Assembly: GCF_001646665.1 (NCBI RefSeq)
Contig: NZ_LWBU01000279.1
Coordinates: forward strand, 496,760 to 560,759
Source: Streptomyces noursei
GTDB lineage: Bacteria > Actinomycetota > Actinomycetes > Streptomycetales > Streptomycetaceae
Direction of reading: 5' to 3'
Length of the DNA: 64,000 nucleotides
In this document: piece after piece, positions 37,258-47,111 of the stretch
Numbering within the stretch: the first letter of the stretch is position 1
Layout of the letters: each line of letters starts with the position of its first letter
Notes under the pieces: generated by a model
The model's input: the letters and a program-made list of their open reading frames with translations, nothing else
The model's database searches: none
Told to the model about the DNA's origin: nothing
Made by a program: the position numbers and the translations under genes

Positions 37258-39639
37258 TCAGCGCTGGAGGGTCAGAACACCCGGCCGGTACGGCAGCGCG
37301 TCGTAGGGGGCGTCCGAGTTCGGGGACTTGCCCTGGTACAGCAGCTGGAGGCGGCACGGATCGACGGTCATGGTCTGGTCCGGGTTGGAGCGGACCAGGT
37401 CACCGTGGCTGATGTCGTTGGTCCAGGTCGCACCGCTGTTGGCCTTGCCCGCGAAGGGGTTGGACTCGGTGGCGGCCTGCGGGGTCCACGTACCGTTCAG
37501 GCTGGCCGCCGTGAAGGAGCGGAAGTAGCGGTTCTCGTTGGCGCCCCGCGCCTCGACGATCATCAGGTACTGGTTGTGGCCCTGGACCTTGTAGACCTGC
37601 GGTGCCTCGAAGAGGTTCTTGACCGTGTCGCTCATGGCCGTCTGGTACGACGAGCCGAAGTTGCCGGGGAAATTCCCGATCGGCATGGACGCCCGGTAGA
37701 TCTTGCCGTTGTCACCGGCGAAGAAGAGGTACATGTTCTGGTCGTCGCCGATCAGCGTCTGGTCGATCGGACCGGTCCGGGAGTCGGGCAGGCTGCCGGT
37801 GAACAGGGGCTGCGGCGCGGACCAGCCGTTGGGGTCGGTCGGGTCGGCGGAGGTGCGGTAGCTGAAGGGCGAAGCCCCCCACTGGTACGTCAGCACCCAG
37901 ATCCTCTTCGGCGCGAAGTAGAAGAGGGTGGGCGCGACCGCGTTCTGGTTCATTTTCGTCTGCGTTGCGGTCCCCATGCCGGACCAGTCGGTGAACGGGG
38001 CGAACGCCATCGAGCCGTACGAGGTACCCGTCCACATCGACCCGTAGACGAGGTGCTTGCCGTTGTAAGGGACGTGGGTGAAGTCCTTCAGCGAGGCCCA
38101 GCCGTTGGCGGGCTGCGCGAGGGCGCCGGTCGAGCTCCACTTGTACGTGGACGGCAGCGCGCACGTGCCACCGGCCGACCCGGAGGGGGCGGTCCACTTC
38201 TGGTTGCCGACGCCGGCGCAGGTGTACAGCTGGATCCTGGTGCCGTTGGACGTGCCGGCGCCGATCGCGTCCACGCACTTGCCGGACTGGACGCCGGAGA
38301 TCGAACCGTTGGTGTTGATGTCCCACTGCTGGTTCGTGCCGCCGTTGCAGTCCCAGATCACCACCTCGGTGCCGTTCGCCGTGCCCTTCGCCTTCGCGTC
38401 CAGGCACTTGTTGCCGAACACCTTCAGCTGCTTGGCAGCGGTGTACGTCCAGCTCTGGTTCGCCTGCCCGTTGCAGTCCCTCAGCTGTACTTGCGTGCCG
38501 TTGGCGGTCGAGGAGTCGGGGACGTCGATACAGCGGCCGGAGGACACGCCCTTGATCTCACCGGTGCCGTCGCCCGGGTCGGCCGGGGTCGTGCCCGACC
38601 CGGCGGCGAACGCCTTCTTGACGGCGTCGTACGCGGGCTTCGGCTTGCCGGCCGCGTCGAAGAGGAGCGGCTTCTCGTCCGCGCGCCACGAGTCGCTGTC
38701 GCGGACTCCCCACACCGTGATCCCGGTGCAGCGCTTCACGCCGAGGCAGGCGTTGACCGCACTCGCGTAGTGCGTGGGGGACGCCTGGGCGATGTCCAGT
38801 TCGGTGATCTGCACGTCGACGCCGAGGGCGGCGAAGTTGGCGAGGGTCGTCCTGAAGCCGGCCGGCGGGCCGCCCGCCCCGAAGTGGCTCTGGAAGCCGA
38901 CGCAGTCGATGGGGACACCACGCGCCTTGAAGTCCTTGACCAGGCGGTACACGCCCTGGGTCTTGGCGGCGGACCAGTCCTCGATGTTGTAGTCGTTGTA
39001 GCAGAGTTTCGCGGCCGGGTCGGCCGCGCGGGCGGTGCGGAACGCCTCCTCGATGAAGCCGCTGCCGAGCACCTTCTTGAACACCGACTCGCGCAGCGCA
39101 CCGCTGCCGCCGTCCTGGAAGGCCTCGTTGACCACGTCCCAGGCGTAGATCTTGCCCTTGTAGCGGCCCATGGTGGTGGTGATGTGGTTGTTCGTGACGC
39201 TGCGCAGCGTGCTCGGGTCTTTGATCGCGTTCACCCAGTCCGGCAACTGCGAGTGCCACACCGTGGTGTGGCCGCGCAACCGCTGGCCGCGCTCCAGGGC
39301 GTGGGCGACGATCCGGTCCGCGGCACCGAACCGGAACGTCCCGCGGGACGGCTCGATCGCGTCCCACTTCATCTCGTTCTCCGGGGTGATCATGTTGAAC
39401 TCCCGGTCCGCGATCGTGGTGTACGTCGCGTCGCCGAGCCGGCCGGCGGCTGTCGCGGTGCCGAAGTACCGGCCCGACGAGGACGCCTCGGCCTGCAGGC
39501 TCGCGGCCCCGGCGGAGTGGGGAAGCAACGTCACGACACCGGCCACGAGCGCCGAGGCCGTCAGGCCGATCGTCAGCGTCCGGCGGGGCCGGCGGAGGCG
39601 GTGCAGGCCCTTCCGGGGTTCGTCGGTGTGTCTGGTCAT
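37258..39639 (-). CDS. Trimodular GH10 xylanase - CBM13 - GH62 arabinofuranosidase
   Basis: 793-residue secreted bifunctional enzyme. The export signal (residues 1-45, RRPRRTLTIGL before the hydrophobic core, possibly Tat) leads to a GH10 xylanase (about 46-350): acid/base Glu in WDVVNEAF, nucleophile in ITELDIA. A ricin-type CBM13 (about 358-480) has three QxW-like repeats (NQSWTY, NQQWDI, NQKWTA). The C-terminal GH62 domain (about 488-793) includes GSMWTGTSYGSMAF, GPIDQTLIGDDQ and LFEAPQVYKV, holding its catalytic Asp and Glu candidates. It would cut the xylan backbone and remove arabinose side groups in the same molecule. A possible Shine-Dalgarno-masking hairpin lies in its leader. Confidence 0.92.
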   Translation of the reverse strand: MTRHTDEPRKGLHRLRRPRRTLTIGLTASALVAGVVTLLPHSAGAASLQAEASSSGRYFGTATAAGRLGDATYTTIADREFNMITPENEMKWDAIEPSRGTFRFGAADRIVAHALERGQRLRGHTTVWHSQLPDWVNAIKDPSTLRSVTNNHITTTMGRYKGKIYAWDVVNEAFQDGGSGALRESVFKKVLGSGFIEEAFRTARAADPAAKLCYNDYNIEDWSAAKTQGVYRLVKDFKARGVPIDCVGFQSHFGAGGPPAGFRTTLANFAALGVDVQITELDIAQASPTHYASAVNACLGVKRCTGITVWGVRDSDSWRADEKPLLFDAAGKPKPAYDAVKKAFAAGSGTTPADPGDGTGEIKGVSSGRCIDVPDSSTANGTQVQLRDCNGQANQSWTYTAAKQLKVFGNKCLDAKAKGTANGTEVVIWDCNGGTNQQWDINTNGSISGVQSGKCVDAIGAGTSNGTRIQLYTCAGVGNQKWTAPSGSAGGTCALPSTYKWSSTGALAQPANGWASLKDFTHVPYNGKHLVYGSMWTGTSYGSMAFAPFTDWSGMGTATQTKMNQNAVAPTLFYFAPKRIWVLTYQWGASPFSYRTSADPTDPNGWSAPQPLFTGSLPDSRTGPIDQTLIGDDQNMYLFFAGDNGKIYRASMPIGNFPGNFGSSYQTAMSDTVKNLFEAPQVYKVQGHNQYLMIVEARGANENRYFRSFTAASLNGTWTPQAATESNPFAGKANSGATWTNDISHGDLVRSNPDQTMTVDPCRLQLLYQGKSPNSDAPYDALPYRPGVLTLQR

Positions 39640-39649
39640 GGGGAGTGGC

Positions 39650-39704
39650 CTTCTTCAGGGGACAGGTCAGCGGGGGAGCCCGTGAATGGGCGCCCCTGAA
39701 GAGG
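39650..39704 (-). promoter_or_regulatory. Possible SD-sequestering hairpin in xylanase leader
   Basis: In the minus-strand transcript, CCTCTTCAGGGG (from 39704) can pair with CCCCTGAAGAAG (ending 39650) over ten contiguous base pairs. The second arm overlaps the GAAGAAGG ribosome site of the GH10-GH62 gene, whose ATG is 10 nt further on. Folding would hide the site; no ligand or regulator is known. Confidence 0.4.
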
Positions 39705-39816
39705 AGGCCGGGGACGGCGGGACGGCGTAACGAAAAATGTGCGCGCCCGCGCAGTGACGGATCTCGCAGCGGAAAAGCGTAATGCGGGGCGCGGTCGTGA
39801 CGTCAGGTCCCTGCGC

Positions 39817-41277
39817 TCACGTCAGCGGCGCGCGGACGACGAAAGAGGCCTGGCCGGTGAAGGCACGCGTGCCGTTGAAGCCGTCGAGGCGGATCGATCC
39901 GTCGCGGGGGCGCAGGGCGGAGCCCGGGTAGTTGTGCGCGTACAGAGTCACCGATCCGTCGACCGTCCCGGGGCGCGGGCAGAAGGTGGCGTCCTCCCGG
40001 AACAGCCGGCTGCCGTCGTCGGCGCTCAGGCGCAGCCGCAGATAGTGGTGGCGCAGATAGCGGCCGTCGGCCGCCCGGAACGTGACACACCGGCTGTCCG
40101 CGAGCCCCTCGCTGACGGTGAAGGTGGCCCGAACGCTGCTGAGGGTCGCGAAGTCGCCGTCGTGCGAGAGGAACTGGCCGGGCCGTTCCACGGACTCCAG
40201 GGACCGCACGCCCAGCGGAACCACGGCCGGGCCCGACGGCGACGGCGTGGCCGAGGGAGCCGGGGTGGGCGTACCGGCCGTCGGCCCGGCGGTGACGACG
40301 GGCGTCCGGTGCTCCGGTTCGGGCCAGGCGACGTACGTGGCGGTCCCGGTGACGAGCACCGCACCGGTGGCGAGGGCCGCGATCGGATGGGCGGTCACCG
40401 CGTGGAGCTTGCCGAGCAGAGCGCCGCCCCCTGCCGCCGTACCCGTGGCGCTCGCGGTTGCTGCCGTCGTCACCGTCGTACCCGACAGCAAGCCCTTGGC
40501 GACCAGCGCCCCGAGGAGCGCCGCCGGCACGGCCAGTGGCGTGAGGCCGGTCAGCAGCAACTCGGCCGGTACCCGCTCGGCCGCCGTCGCGTTGCATGTC
40601 GCGCAGTCGCGCGTGTGCCTAGCGATCCGCTTGCGCCACACGGACGTTCGCGCACCGTCCCAGCCGGAGACGGTCGCGCTCAGGCCCGGACAGCGCGGGT
40701 CGGCCGCCAGCGCGGCGACGATCGTCCGGCTCAGTTCCAGCTGCTCGCGCATGCGCTGCAGGCGAACTCCCGCGTGGGAGACGCCGACGCCGGTCGCGTC
40801 GGCGATGTCCTGGCGGCTGAGCAGTCCGGCGCACTCCTGCCACCACAGCGAAAGGAGCACCCGGTGTTCCTCGTCGAGCCAACGGGCGGCTTCGACCACC
40901 TGTCCGCGCTCGTCCGACATGCGCAGCCGCAGGATCGTCGTGTCCTCCAGAGGGGCCGCGTCCGGCACCGGGAGCGCCTCGTCGATGAGCGCGGTCCGAT
41001 CGGCGAGTGTGCGCTGCCGCTGCCAGTACGTAGTGACCTGCCGGAGCGTGATCGACACGAGCCACGAGCGGAAGCTCTCCGGAGCCCGCAGGGCGGGCAG
41101 GTCGCGTACCGCGCGCAGCAGCGTCTCCTGGACCACGTCGTCCACGTCGGCATGGCCGTTCAGCGCCCGTCCCACGATGTTGTACAGCAACGGAAGATAT
41201 GCGGAGACGAGTTCCTCGCGCGCCCGCTCGTCACCGCGTTGCGCCGCGACGACCAGCTCCACGTGATCCGCGTCCAT
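39817..41277 (-). CDS. ECF-like sigma factor fused to zinc-finger, membrane and AbfB carbohydrate-binding domains
   Basis: About 486 residues. Sigma region 2 (about 8-80, LPLLYNIVGRALNGHADVDD, QETLLRAVRDL) and region 4 (about 130-185, LSRQDIADATGVGVSHAGVR) make an ECF-type sigma-70 factor. An HxxxCxxC zinc-finger (HTRDCATC, near 222) as in anti-sigma proteins, then hydrophobic segments (LAVPAALLGALVAKGLL; IAALATGAVLVTGTATYVAW), a Pro/Thr-rich linker and an AbfB-type beta-trefoil (about 345-486, arabinose-binding in GH54 enzymes) follow. So sigma, anti-sigma and outside sugar sensor appear to be one polypeptide. Similar C-terminally extended ECF groups are known in actinobacteria. It lies directly upstream of the arabinoxylan-degrading genes. 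An ATG five codons upstream is an alternative start. Confidence 0.82.
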   Translation of the reverse strand: MDADHVELVVAAQRGDERAREELVSAYLPLLYNIVGRALNGHADVDDVVQETLLRAVRDLPALRAPESFRSWLVSITLRQVTTYWQRQRTLADRTALIDEALPVPDAAPLEDTTILRLRMSDERGQVVEAARWLDEEHRVLLSLWWQECAGLLSRQDIADATGVGVSHAGVRLQRMREQLELSRTIVAALAADPRCPGLSATVSGWDGARTSVWRKRIARHTRDCATCNATAAERVPAELLLTGLTPLAVPAALLGALVAKGLLSGTTVTTAATASATGTAAGGGALLGKLHAVTAHPIAALATGAVLVTGTATYVAWPEPEHRTPVVTAGPTAGTPTPAPSATPSPSGPAVVPLGVRSLESVERPGQFLSHDGDFATLSSVRATFTVSEGLADSRCVTFRAADGRYLRHHYLRLRLSADDGSRLFREDATFCPRPGTVDGSVTLYAHNYPGSALRPRDGSIRLDGFNGTRAFTGQASFVVRAPLT

Positions 41278-41305
41278 GAGTCCTGGTCCCATCTTCTTCA
41301 GGCGG

Positions 41306-41331
41306 GTGATCCGCCGAGTTCGGCGGATCAC
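41306..41331. promoter_or_regulatory. 26-bp near-perfect palindrome upstream of sigma-AbfB gene
   Basis: GTGATCCGCCGA and its exact reverse complement are separated by 2 nt, about 30 bp before the sigma factor start. It may be an operator, or a hairpin in the leader of the transcript. Confidence 0.55.
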
Positions 41332-41731
41332 CCTAAACGTGTGGACCACGACGTCGTCCCCCCGGGGTGACGATCATGCGACGTGCGGGGCAGTCGCCTT
41401 TCTCGGCGGGCTCCGGAATCGCCGCACTTTCAGCATGCGACGTCATCGGAAGACGTCGGCTTCCCCCGGCGCGCTGCGAAGGCGGCATGCTCGGGCAGCG
41501 TCGGACTCACGCCTTGCGCTCAAGCGCTTCGCGCCGCGCTTCTGCGCTGGTCGCGAGCGCTCTGCCGGACATCGCGAAGGGCGCCGTCAGGGGATGTGCG
41601 CCCTTCCGGGCAGTCCCCCCAAGGCCGGCCACTCCCGCGGCTGCATTCAGCTGCCCGGCGCCGCGTTCCGCGCCGGGCCGCGCGGTTGCCGGCCGGGCCG
41701 GCCGTCTCGGTGGGCCGGGTGGGTCGGGGCG
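41332..41731. other. Region without recognised gene
   Basis: Several open frames cross it in both directions, but none shows a ribosome site, family motif or consistent codon pattern. It contains short dyads such as GACGTCATCGGAAGACGTC (about 41439-41457) and GCGC-rich CTCAAGCGCTTCGCG strings. Probably promoter and downstream sequence. Confidence 0.5.
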
Positions 41732-42115
41732 TCAGCCCTGGCGGGGGCCGCTCTCGGAGTCGTTGGGGTCGACACCGGTGAACGCGGTGTCATCCTTCGT
41801 TCCGGAGGGACGTCCGGAACGGCCCTTGCGGCCGGTGTCCCGCATGCCCTTCTCCGACTTCTCCCCGTACTCCTCACCCCGCGTGGTGCCGCTCTCGGCC
41901 TCGTCGCCGGGCACGGAGGCGCGCTCCTCCTTGGAGGTCTTGCGGCCCGGGCCGGGCGGAGGGGCGTCCTGTGGCCGGAAGGAGCGGCGGGCGCTCGGGT
42001 TCTCCTGCTGCCGGGTCTCGTCGACGTCGGGGGACCAACCGTGGTGCTCGGATCCCTTGTGCCGGCTCGCCCCCTGGCCGTGTGACGGCTCCGATGGCTT
42101 CTGTTCCTTGGGCAT
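41732..42115 (-). CDS. Conserved hydrophilic hypothetical protein
   Basis: 127 residues, strongly hydrophilic and low in complexity, rich in Glu, Lys, Ser, Gly and Pro (start MPKEQKPSEPSHGQG, later GRKTSKEERASVPGDEAESG). It looks intrinsically disordered, and proteins of this look recur in Streptomyces. A purine-rich AGGCAGGTCGG is before the ATG. No function can be given. It is divergent from hypX, sharing a 264-bp region with an AT-rich island near 42170-42210. Confidence 0.6.
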   Translation of the reverse strand: MPKEQKPSEPSHGQGASRHKGSEHHGWSPDVDETRQQENPSARRSFRPQDAPPPGPGRKTSKEERASVPGDEAESGTTRGEEYGEKSEKGMRDTGRKGRSGRPSGTKDDTAFTGVDPNDSESGPRQG

Positions 42116-42379
42116 GCGCCGACCTGCCTGTCCGCTGCGGTGGAGGCACGTCTCCCGTGCCATGGCAGTAGAAATTTTTCCACTTCCCCGCAAAATCGGC
42201 ATATCGACCAGGTCCGGAGGTCTGTGGCCATACGGCTGTCCCTACCGACCATGTGGCACGAACCGCGACCCTTACGAGTGATGCGCGGGATTCGTGTCGA
42301 CGGCCCGGTGAGCCCGTGCCGGACCATCTCAGGCAGCCGGTTCGCGTCACCACCGACCGCCGCACCCGGGAGGGTCGCC

Positions 42380-44104
42380 ATGCGCATCCTGCTCGTCGCC
42401 AGTGCCTACAACAGTCTCACCCAGCGCGTGCACGCCGAGCTGCGCGAGCGGGGGCACACCGTCGCCGTCGAGGTGACACGCCATGGCGGTGACGTTCGTG
42501 CCGCCGTCGGCCGGCACGCGCCCGAGCTGGTGGTGGCGCCCATGCTGAAGGCGGTCGTCCCACGTGACGTGTGGACAGCCCGGACCTGCCTGATCGTGCA
42601 CCCGGGCCCCGTGGGCGACCGGGGGCCGTCCTCCCTGGACTGGGCCGTCCAAGAGGCTGCCGGGGAGTGGGGCGTCACCGTGCTCCAGGCGGAGGAGGAG
42701 ATGGACGCCGGGCCCGTCTGGGCGACGGCGACGTTCCCCGTCCCGCCGGTGGCCAAGAGCGATCTGTATCGCAACGAACTGGCCGACGCCGCCGTCGAAG
42801 CGGTGCTCCTGGCGGTCGAACGCTTCGCCTCCGGCCGGTACGTTCCCCTCGACCAGGGCACCCTCCCCAAGGCGGCGGGTGCGCGCACCAGGCCCCCGAT
42901 GCGCCAGGCGGCCCGCCGTATCGCGTGGGCCGACGACAGCACCGACTCGGTGCTGCGCACGCTGCGTGCCGCCGACTCCCAGCCAGGTGTCCTGGACGAC
43001 CTCCTCGGCGGGGAGTGGTTCCTCCACGGCGGCCACCCCGAGCGCGGGCTGCGCGGCCGCCCGGGCGAGCTGCTCGCCACCCGGGCGGGCGCAATCTGCC
43101 GGGCCACCGCCGACGGGGCGGTGTGGATTCCCGAGTTGCGGGCGCGTACCGGACCCGGCGCTCCGCGCGCCTGCAAGCTGCCCGCCACCCTCGCGCTGAG
43201 CGGCTGCCCGGAACTGGCCGGCCTGCCCGAGCTGCCCTCCCCCGCACTCCCACCCGCCGACGACGACAGCACCTGGTCGGACATCCGCTACCGGGAGGAC
43301 GGCCCGGTGGGCGTCCTGTCGTTCTCGTTCCCGGGCGGCGCGATGTCCACCGAGCACTGCCGGCGTCTGCTGGACGCCTACCGGGCGGCGTGCGCCCGGC
43401 CCACCACCGTGCTGGTCCTGGGCGGTGGCCGGGACTTCTTCTCCAACGGCATCCACCTGGGCGTCATCGAGGCCGCGGCCGATCCGGCTGCCGAGTCATG
43501 GGCCAACATCAACGCCATGGACGACCTCGTCGAGGCGATCCTCACCACCACCGACCGCCTCGTCGTCAGCGCGATCGGCGGCAACGCCGCCGCCGGGGGC
43601 GTCATGCTGGCCCTGGCCGCCGACGAGGTGTGGTGCCGCTCCGGCTCCGTGCTCAACCCGCACTACCGGCGCATGGGGCTGTACGGCTCGGAGTACTGGA
43701 CCTACAGCCTGCCCCGCCGGGTCGGCGCCGCCATGGCCGAGCAGCTCACCGAGGAGGCGCTCCCGGTCACCGCCGCCCATGCCCAGGACGTCGGCCTCGT
43801 CGACCGGGTGGTCGAGTGCGCCCCCTCGCGCTTCACGGCCGAGGTCACCGGGATGGCCGCCCACCTCGCCACCTCGCCGCGCGCCCAGGCGCTCCTCGCC
43901 GGGAAGAAGGCGGAGAGCGAGCACCGGGAGTCCGTCACCCCATTGGCGGACGTCCGTGCGCGGGAACTGGCGCATATGCGGGACATCTTCCAGAACCCCG
44001 CCGCGCCCTACCACGCACTGCGCAGGGCGTTCGTCCGCAAGGAACCGGCCGCCGCCGGACGAGCCGCCGCGGGTGCGAGGAGCGTCCCGCTGGCGGACTC
44101 TTAG
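42380..44104 (+). CDS. hypX: Hydrogenase maturation protein HypX (CO-ligand synthesis)
   Basis: 574 residues. The N-terminal half (about 1-260) resembles the formyl-tetrahydrofolate hydrolase/transferase fold (MRILLVASAYNSLTQRVHAEL, LIVHPGPVGDRGPSSLDWA, LQAEEEMDAGPVWA). The C-terminal half (about 300-540) is enoyl-CoA-hydratase-like (LGGGRDFFSNGIHLGV, GGNAAAGGVMLALAADEVW). In aerobic bacteria HypX makes the CO ligand of the [NiFe] site from formyl-THF, moving the formyl group to CoA and releasing CO. ATG with GGGAGGG close upstream. First gene of the hydrogenase cluster, 56 bp before the small subunit gene. Confidence 0.92.
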   Translation: MRILLVASAYNSLTQRVHAELRERGHTVAVEVTRHGGDVRAAVGRHAPELVVAPMLKAVVPRDVWTARTCLIVHPGPVGDRGPSSLDWAVQEAAGEWGVTVLQAEEEMDAGPVWATATFPVPPVAKSDLYRNELADAAVEAVLLAVERFASGRYVPLDQGTLPKAAGARTRPPMRQAARRIAWADDSTDSVLRTLRAADSQPGVLDDLLGGEWFLHGGHPERGLRGRPGELLATRAGAICRATADGAVWIPELRARTGPGAPRACKLPATLALSGCPELAGLPELPSPALPPADDDSTWSDIRYREDGPVGVLSFSFPGGAMSTEHCRRLLDAYRAACARPTTVLVLGGGRDFFSNGIHLGVIEAAADPAAESWANINAMDDLVEAILTTTDRLVVSAIGGNAAAGGVMLALAADEVWCRSGSVLNPHYRRMGLYGSEYWTYSLPRRVGAAMAEQLTEEALPVTAAHAQDVGLVDRVVECAPSRFTAEVTGMAAHLATSPRAQALLAGKKAESEHRESVTPLADVRARELAHMRDIFQNPAAPYHALRRAFVRKEPAAAGRAAAGARSVPLADS

Positions 44105-44160
44105 CCCGGTAAAGGCCTACTCGAGCGGTATTGCCGTTTGCCTCCCCAAGGAGGGCTTCG

Positions 44161-45249
<1,089 letters not shown>

Positions 45250-45329
45250 CCGCGCCCGGCACGGCATCCGCTGCGCCCCCCTGCCCCCTCCCCCGCTCAC
45301 AGCACTGACCGAAGGGCATCACAGACACA

Positions 45330-47111
45330 ATGGCGACCTCGACGACGTCCGGTGACGGAACCGGCCTGGTGGAGATGGCGTGGGACCCGATCACACGGAT
45401 CGTGGGCAGCCTCGGCATCCACACGAAGATCGACTTCAAGCAGAAGCGGGTCGCCGAGTGCTACAGCACCTCGTCGGTCTTCCGCGGCTACAGCGTCTTC
45501 ATGCGGGGCAAGGACCCGCGCGACGCCCACTTCATCACCAGTCGCATCTGCGGCATCTGCGGCGACAACCACGCCACGTGCTCGGTGTACGCGCAGAACA
45601 TGGCGTACGGAGTGAAGCCGCCGCACCTCGCCGAGTGGATCATCAACTGCGGCGAGTCCGCCGAGTTCATGTTCGACCACAACATCTTCCAGGAGAATCT
45701 GGTAGGGGTCGACTACTGCGAGAAGATGGTCCGCGAGACCAATCCGGGGGTGCTCGAACTCGCCGAGCGCACCGAGGCACCGCACGCCGGCGAGCACGGC
45801 TACCGCACCATCGCCGACATCATGCGCTCGCTCAATCCTCTCGAGGGCGAGTTCTACCGCGAGGCGCTCCAGGTCAGCCGGTACACGCGGGAGATGTTCT
45901 GCCTGATGGAGGGCCGCCATGTGCACCCCTCCACGCTCTACCCGGGCGGCGTCGGCACCATCGGCTCCGTGCAGCTGTTCACGGACTACATGTCCCGGCT
46001 CATGCGGTACGTGGAGTTCATGAAGCGGGTCGTGCCGCTGCACGACGATCTGTTCGACTTCTTCTACGAGGCACTGCCCGGCTACGAGGAGGTCGGCCGC
46101 CGGCGCGTGCTGCTCGGCTGCTGGGGGGCGTTCAACGACCCCGAGTACTGCGACTTCAGCTACGCCAACATGACGGACTGGGGCCGGCGGATGCTCGTCA
46201 CCCCCGGTGTGATCGTGGACGGCAAGCTGGTCACCAACGACCTCACCGAGATCAACCTGGGCATCCGGATCCTGCTCGGCAGCTCCTACTACGAGGACTG
46301 GGCGGGCCAGGAGCAGTTCGTCACCCACGACCCGCTCGGCAACCCGGTCGATCCGCGGCACCCGTGGAACCAGCACACCATCCCGGCCCCGCAGAAGCGG
46401 AACTTCGACGACAAGTACAGCTGGGTGATGTCACCGCGCTGGTTCGACGGCAAGGACCACCTGCCGCTGGACACGGGTGGCGGCCCCCTCGCCCGCCTGT
46501 GGTCGACCGCGCTGTCCGGACTCGTCGACGTCGGGTACGTGAAGTCCACCGGTCACAGTGTCGTGATCAACCTGCCGCGCACGCTCACCAAGCCGGAGAC
46601 CACCTTCGAGTGGAAGATCCCCCGCTGGAGCAACGCCCTGGAGCGCAACCGCGCCCGCACCTACTTCCAGGCGTACGCCGCCGCCGTCGCGCTGCACTCC
46701 GCGGAGATGGGCCTCGCGGAGGTGCGCGCCGGACGCACCCAGACCTGGGAGAAGTTCGAGGTGCCGGACGAAGCCATCGGTGTCGGTTTCACCGAGGCGG
46801 TACGCGGTGTCCTGTCGCACCACATGGTGATCCGCGACGGCAAGATCGCCAACTACCACCCGTACCCGCCGACGCCCTGGAACGCCTCCACCCGCGACAC
46901 CTACGGGACGCCCGGACCGTACGAGGACGCCGTGCAGAACACGCCCATCTTCGAGGAGAACCCGCCGGAGAGCTTCAAGGGCATCGACATCATGCGCGCC
47001 GTGCGCAGCTTCGACCCGTGTCTGCCCTGCGGTGTGCACATGTACGTCGGTGACGGCAGGACCGTGAAGTCCATGCACGTCCCCACCGGCCTGAGCGGTC
47101 TGGCCGGATGA
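45330..47111 (+). CDS. hhyL: [NiFe]-hydrogenase large subunit, group 1h
   Basis: 593-residue catalytic subunit holding the Ni-Fe(CN)2CO site. The L1 motif RICGICGDNH supplies C74 and C77; the L2 motif DPCLPCGVH supplies C564 and C567. After H570 there are 23 residues ending TGLSGLAG, the piece normally cleaved by the maturation protease after metal insertion. Oxidises H2 at trace levels with the small subunit, probably feeding the respiratory chain in spores or starved cells, as shown for Streptomyces enzymes of this class. Its stop overlaps the next gene by 4 nt (ATGA). Confidence 0.95.
   Translation: MATSTTSGDGTGLVEMAWDPITRIVGSLGIHTKIDFKQKRVAECYSTSSVFRGYSVFMRGKDPRDAHFITSRICGICGDNHATCSVYAQNMAYGVKPPHLAEWIINCGESAEFMFDHNIFQENLVGVDYCEKMVRETNPGVLELAERTEAPHAGEHGYRTIADIMRSLNPLEGEFYREALQVSRYTREMFCLMEGRHVHPSTLYPGGVGTIGSVQLFTDYMSRLMRYVEFMKRVVPLHDDLFDFFYEALPGYEEVGRRRVLLGCWGAFNDPEYCDFSYANMTDWGRRMLVTPGVIVDGKLVTNDLTEINLGIRILLGSSYYEDWAGQEQFVTHDPLGNPVDPRHPWNQHTIPAPQKRNFDDKYSWVMSPRWFDGKDHLPLDTGGGPLARLWSTALSGLVDVGYVKSTGHSVVINLPRTLTKPETTFEWKIPRWSNALERNRARTYFQAYAAAVALHSAEMGLAEVRAGRTQTWEKFEVPDEAIGVGFTEAVRGVLSHHMVIRDGKIANYHPYPPTPWNASTRDTYGTPGPYEDAVQNTPIFEENPPESFKGIDIMRAVRSFDPCLPCGVHMYVGDGRTVKSMHVPTGLSGLAG

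Noticed and set aside
35329..39699. A 1456-codon open frame on the plus strand
   Set aside because: It is antisense to the GH74 and GH10-GH62 genes, whose motifs are unmistakable; it shows the codon bias expected from an opposite-strand shadow.
41367..42281. Plus-strand open frame of about 304 codons
   Set aside because: No ribosome site, no family motif, and it overlaps the better supported 127-aa minus-strand gene.
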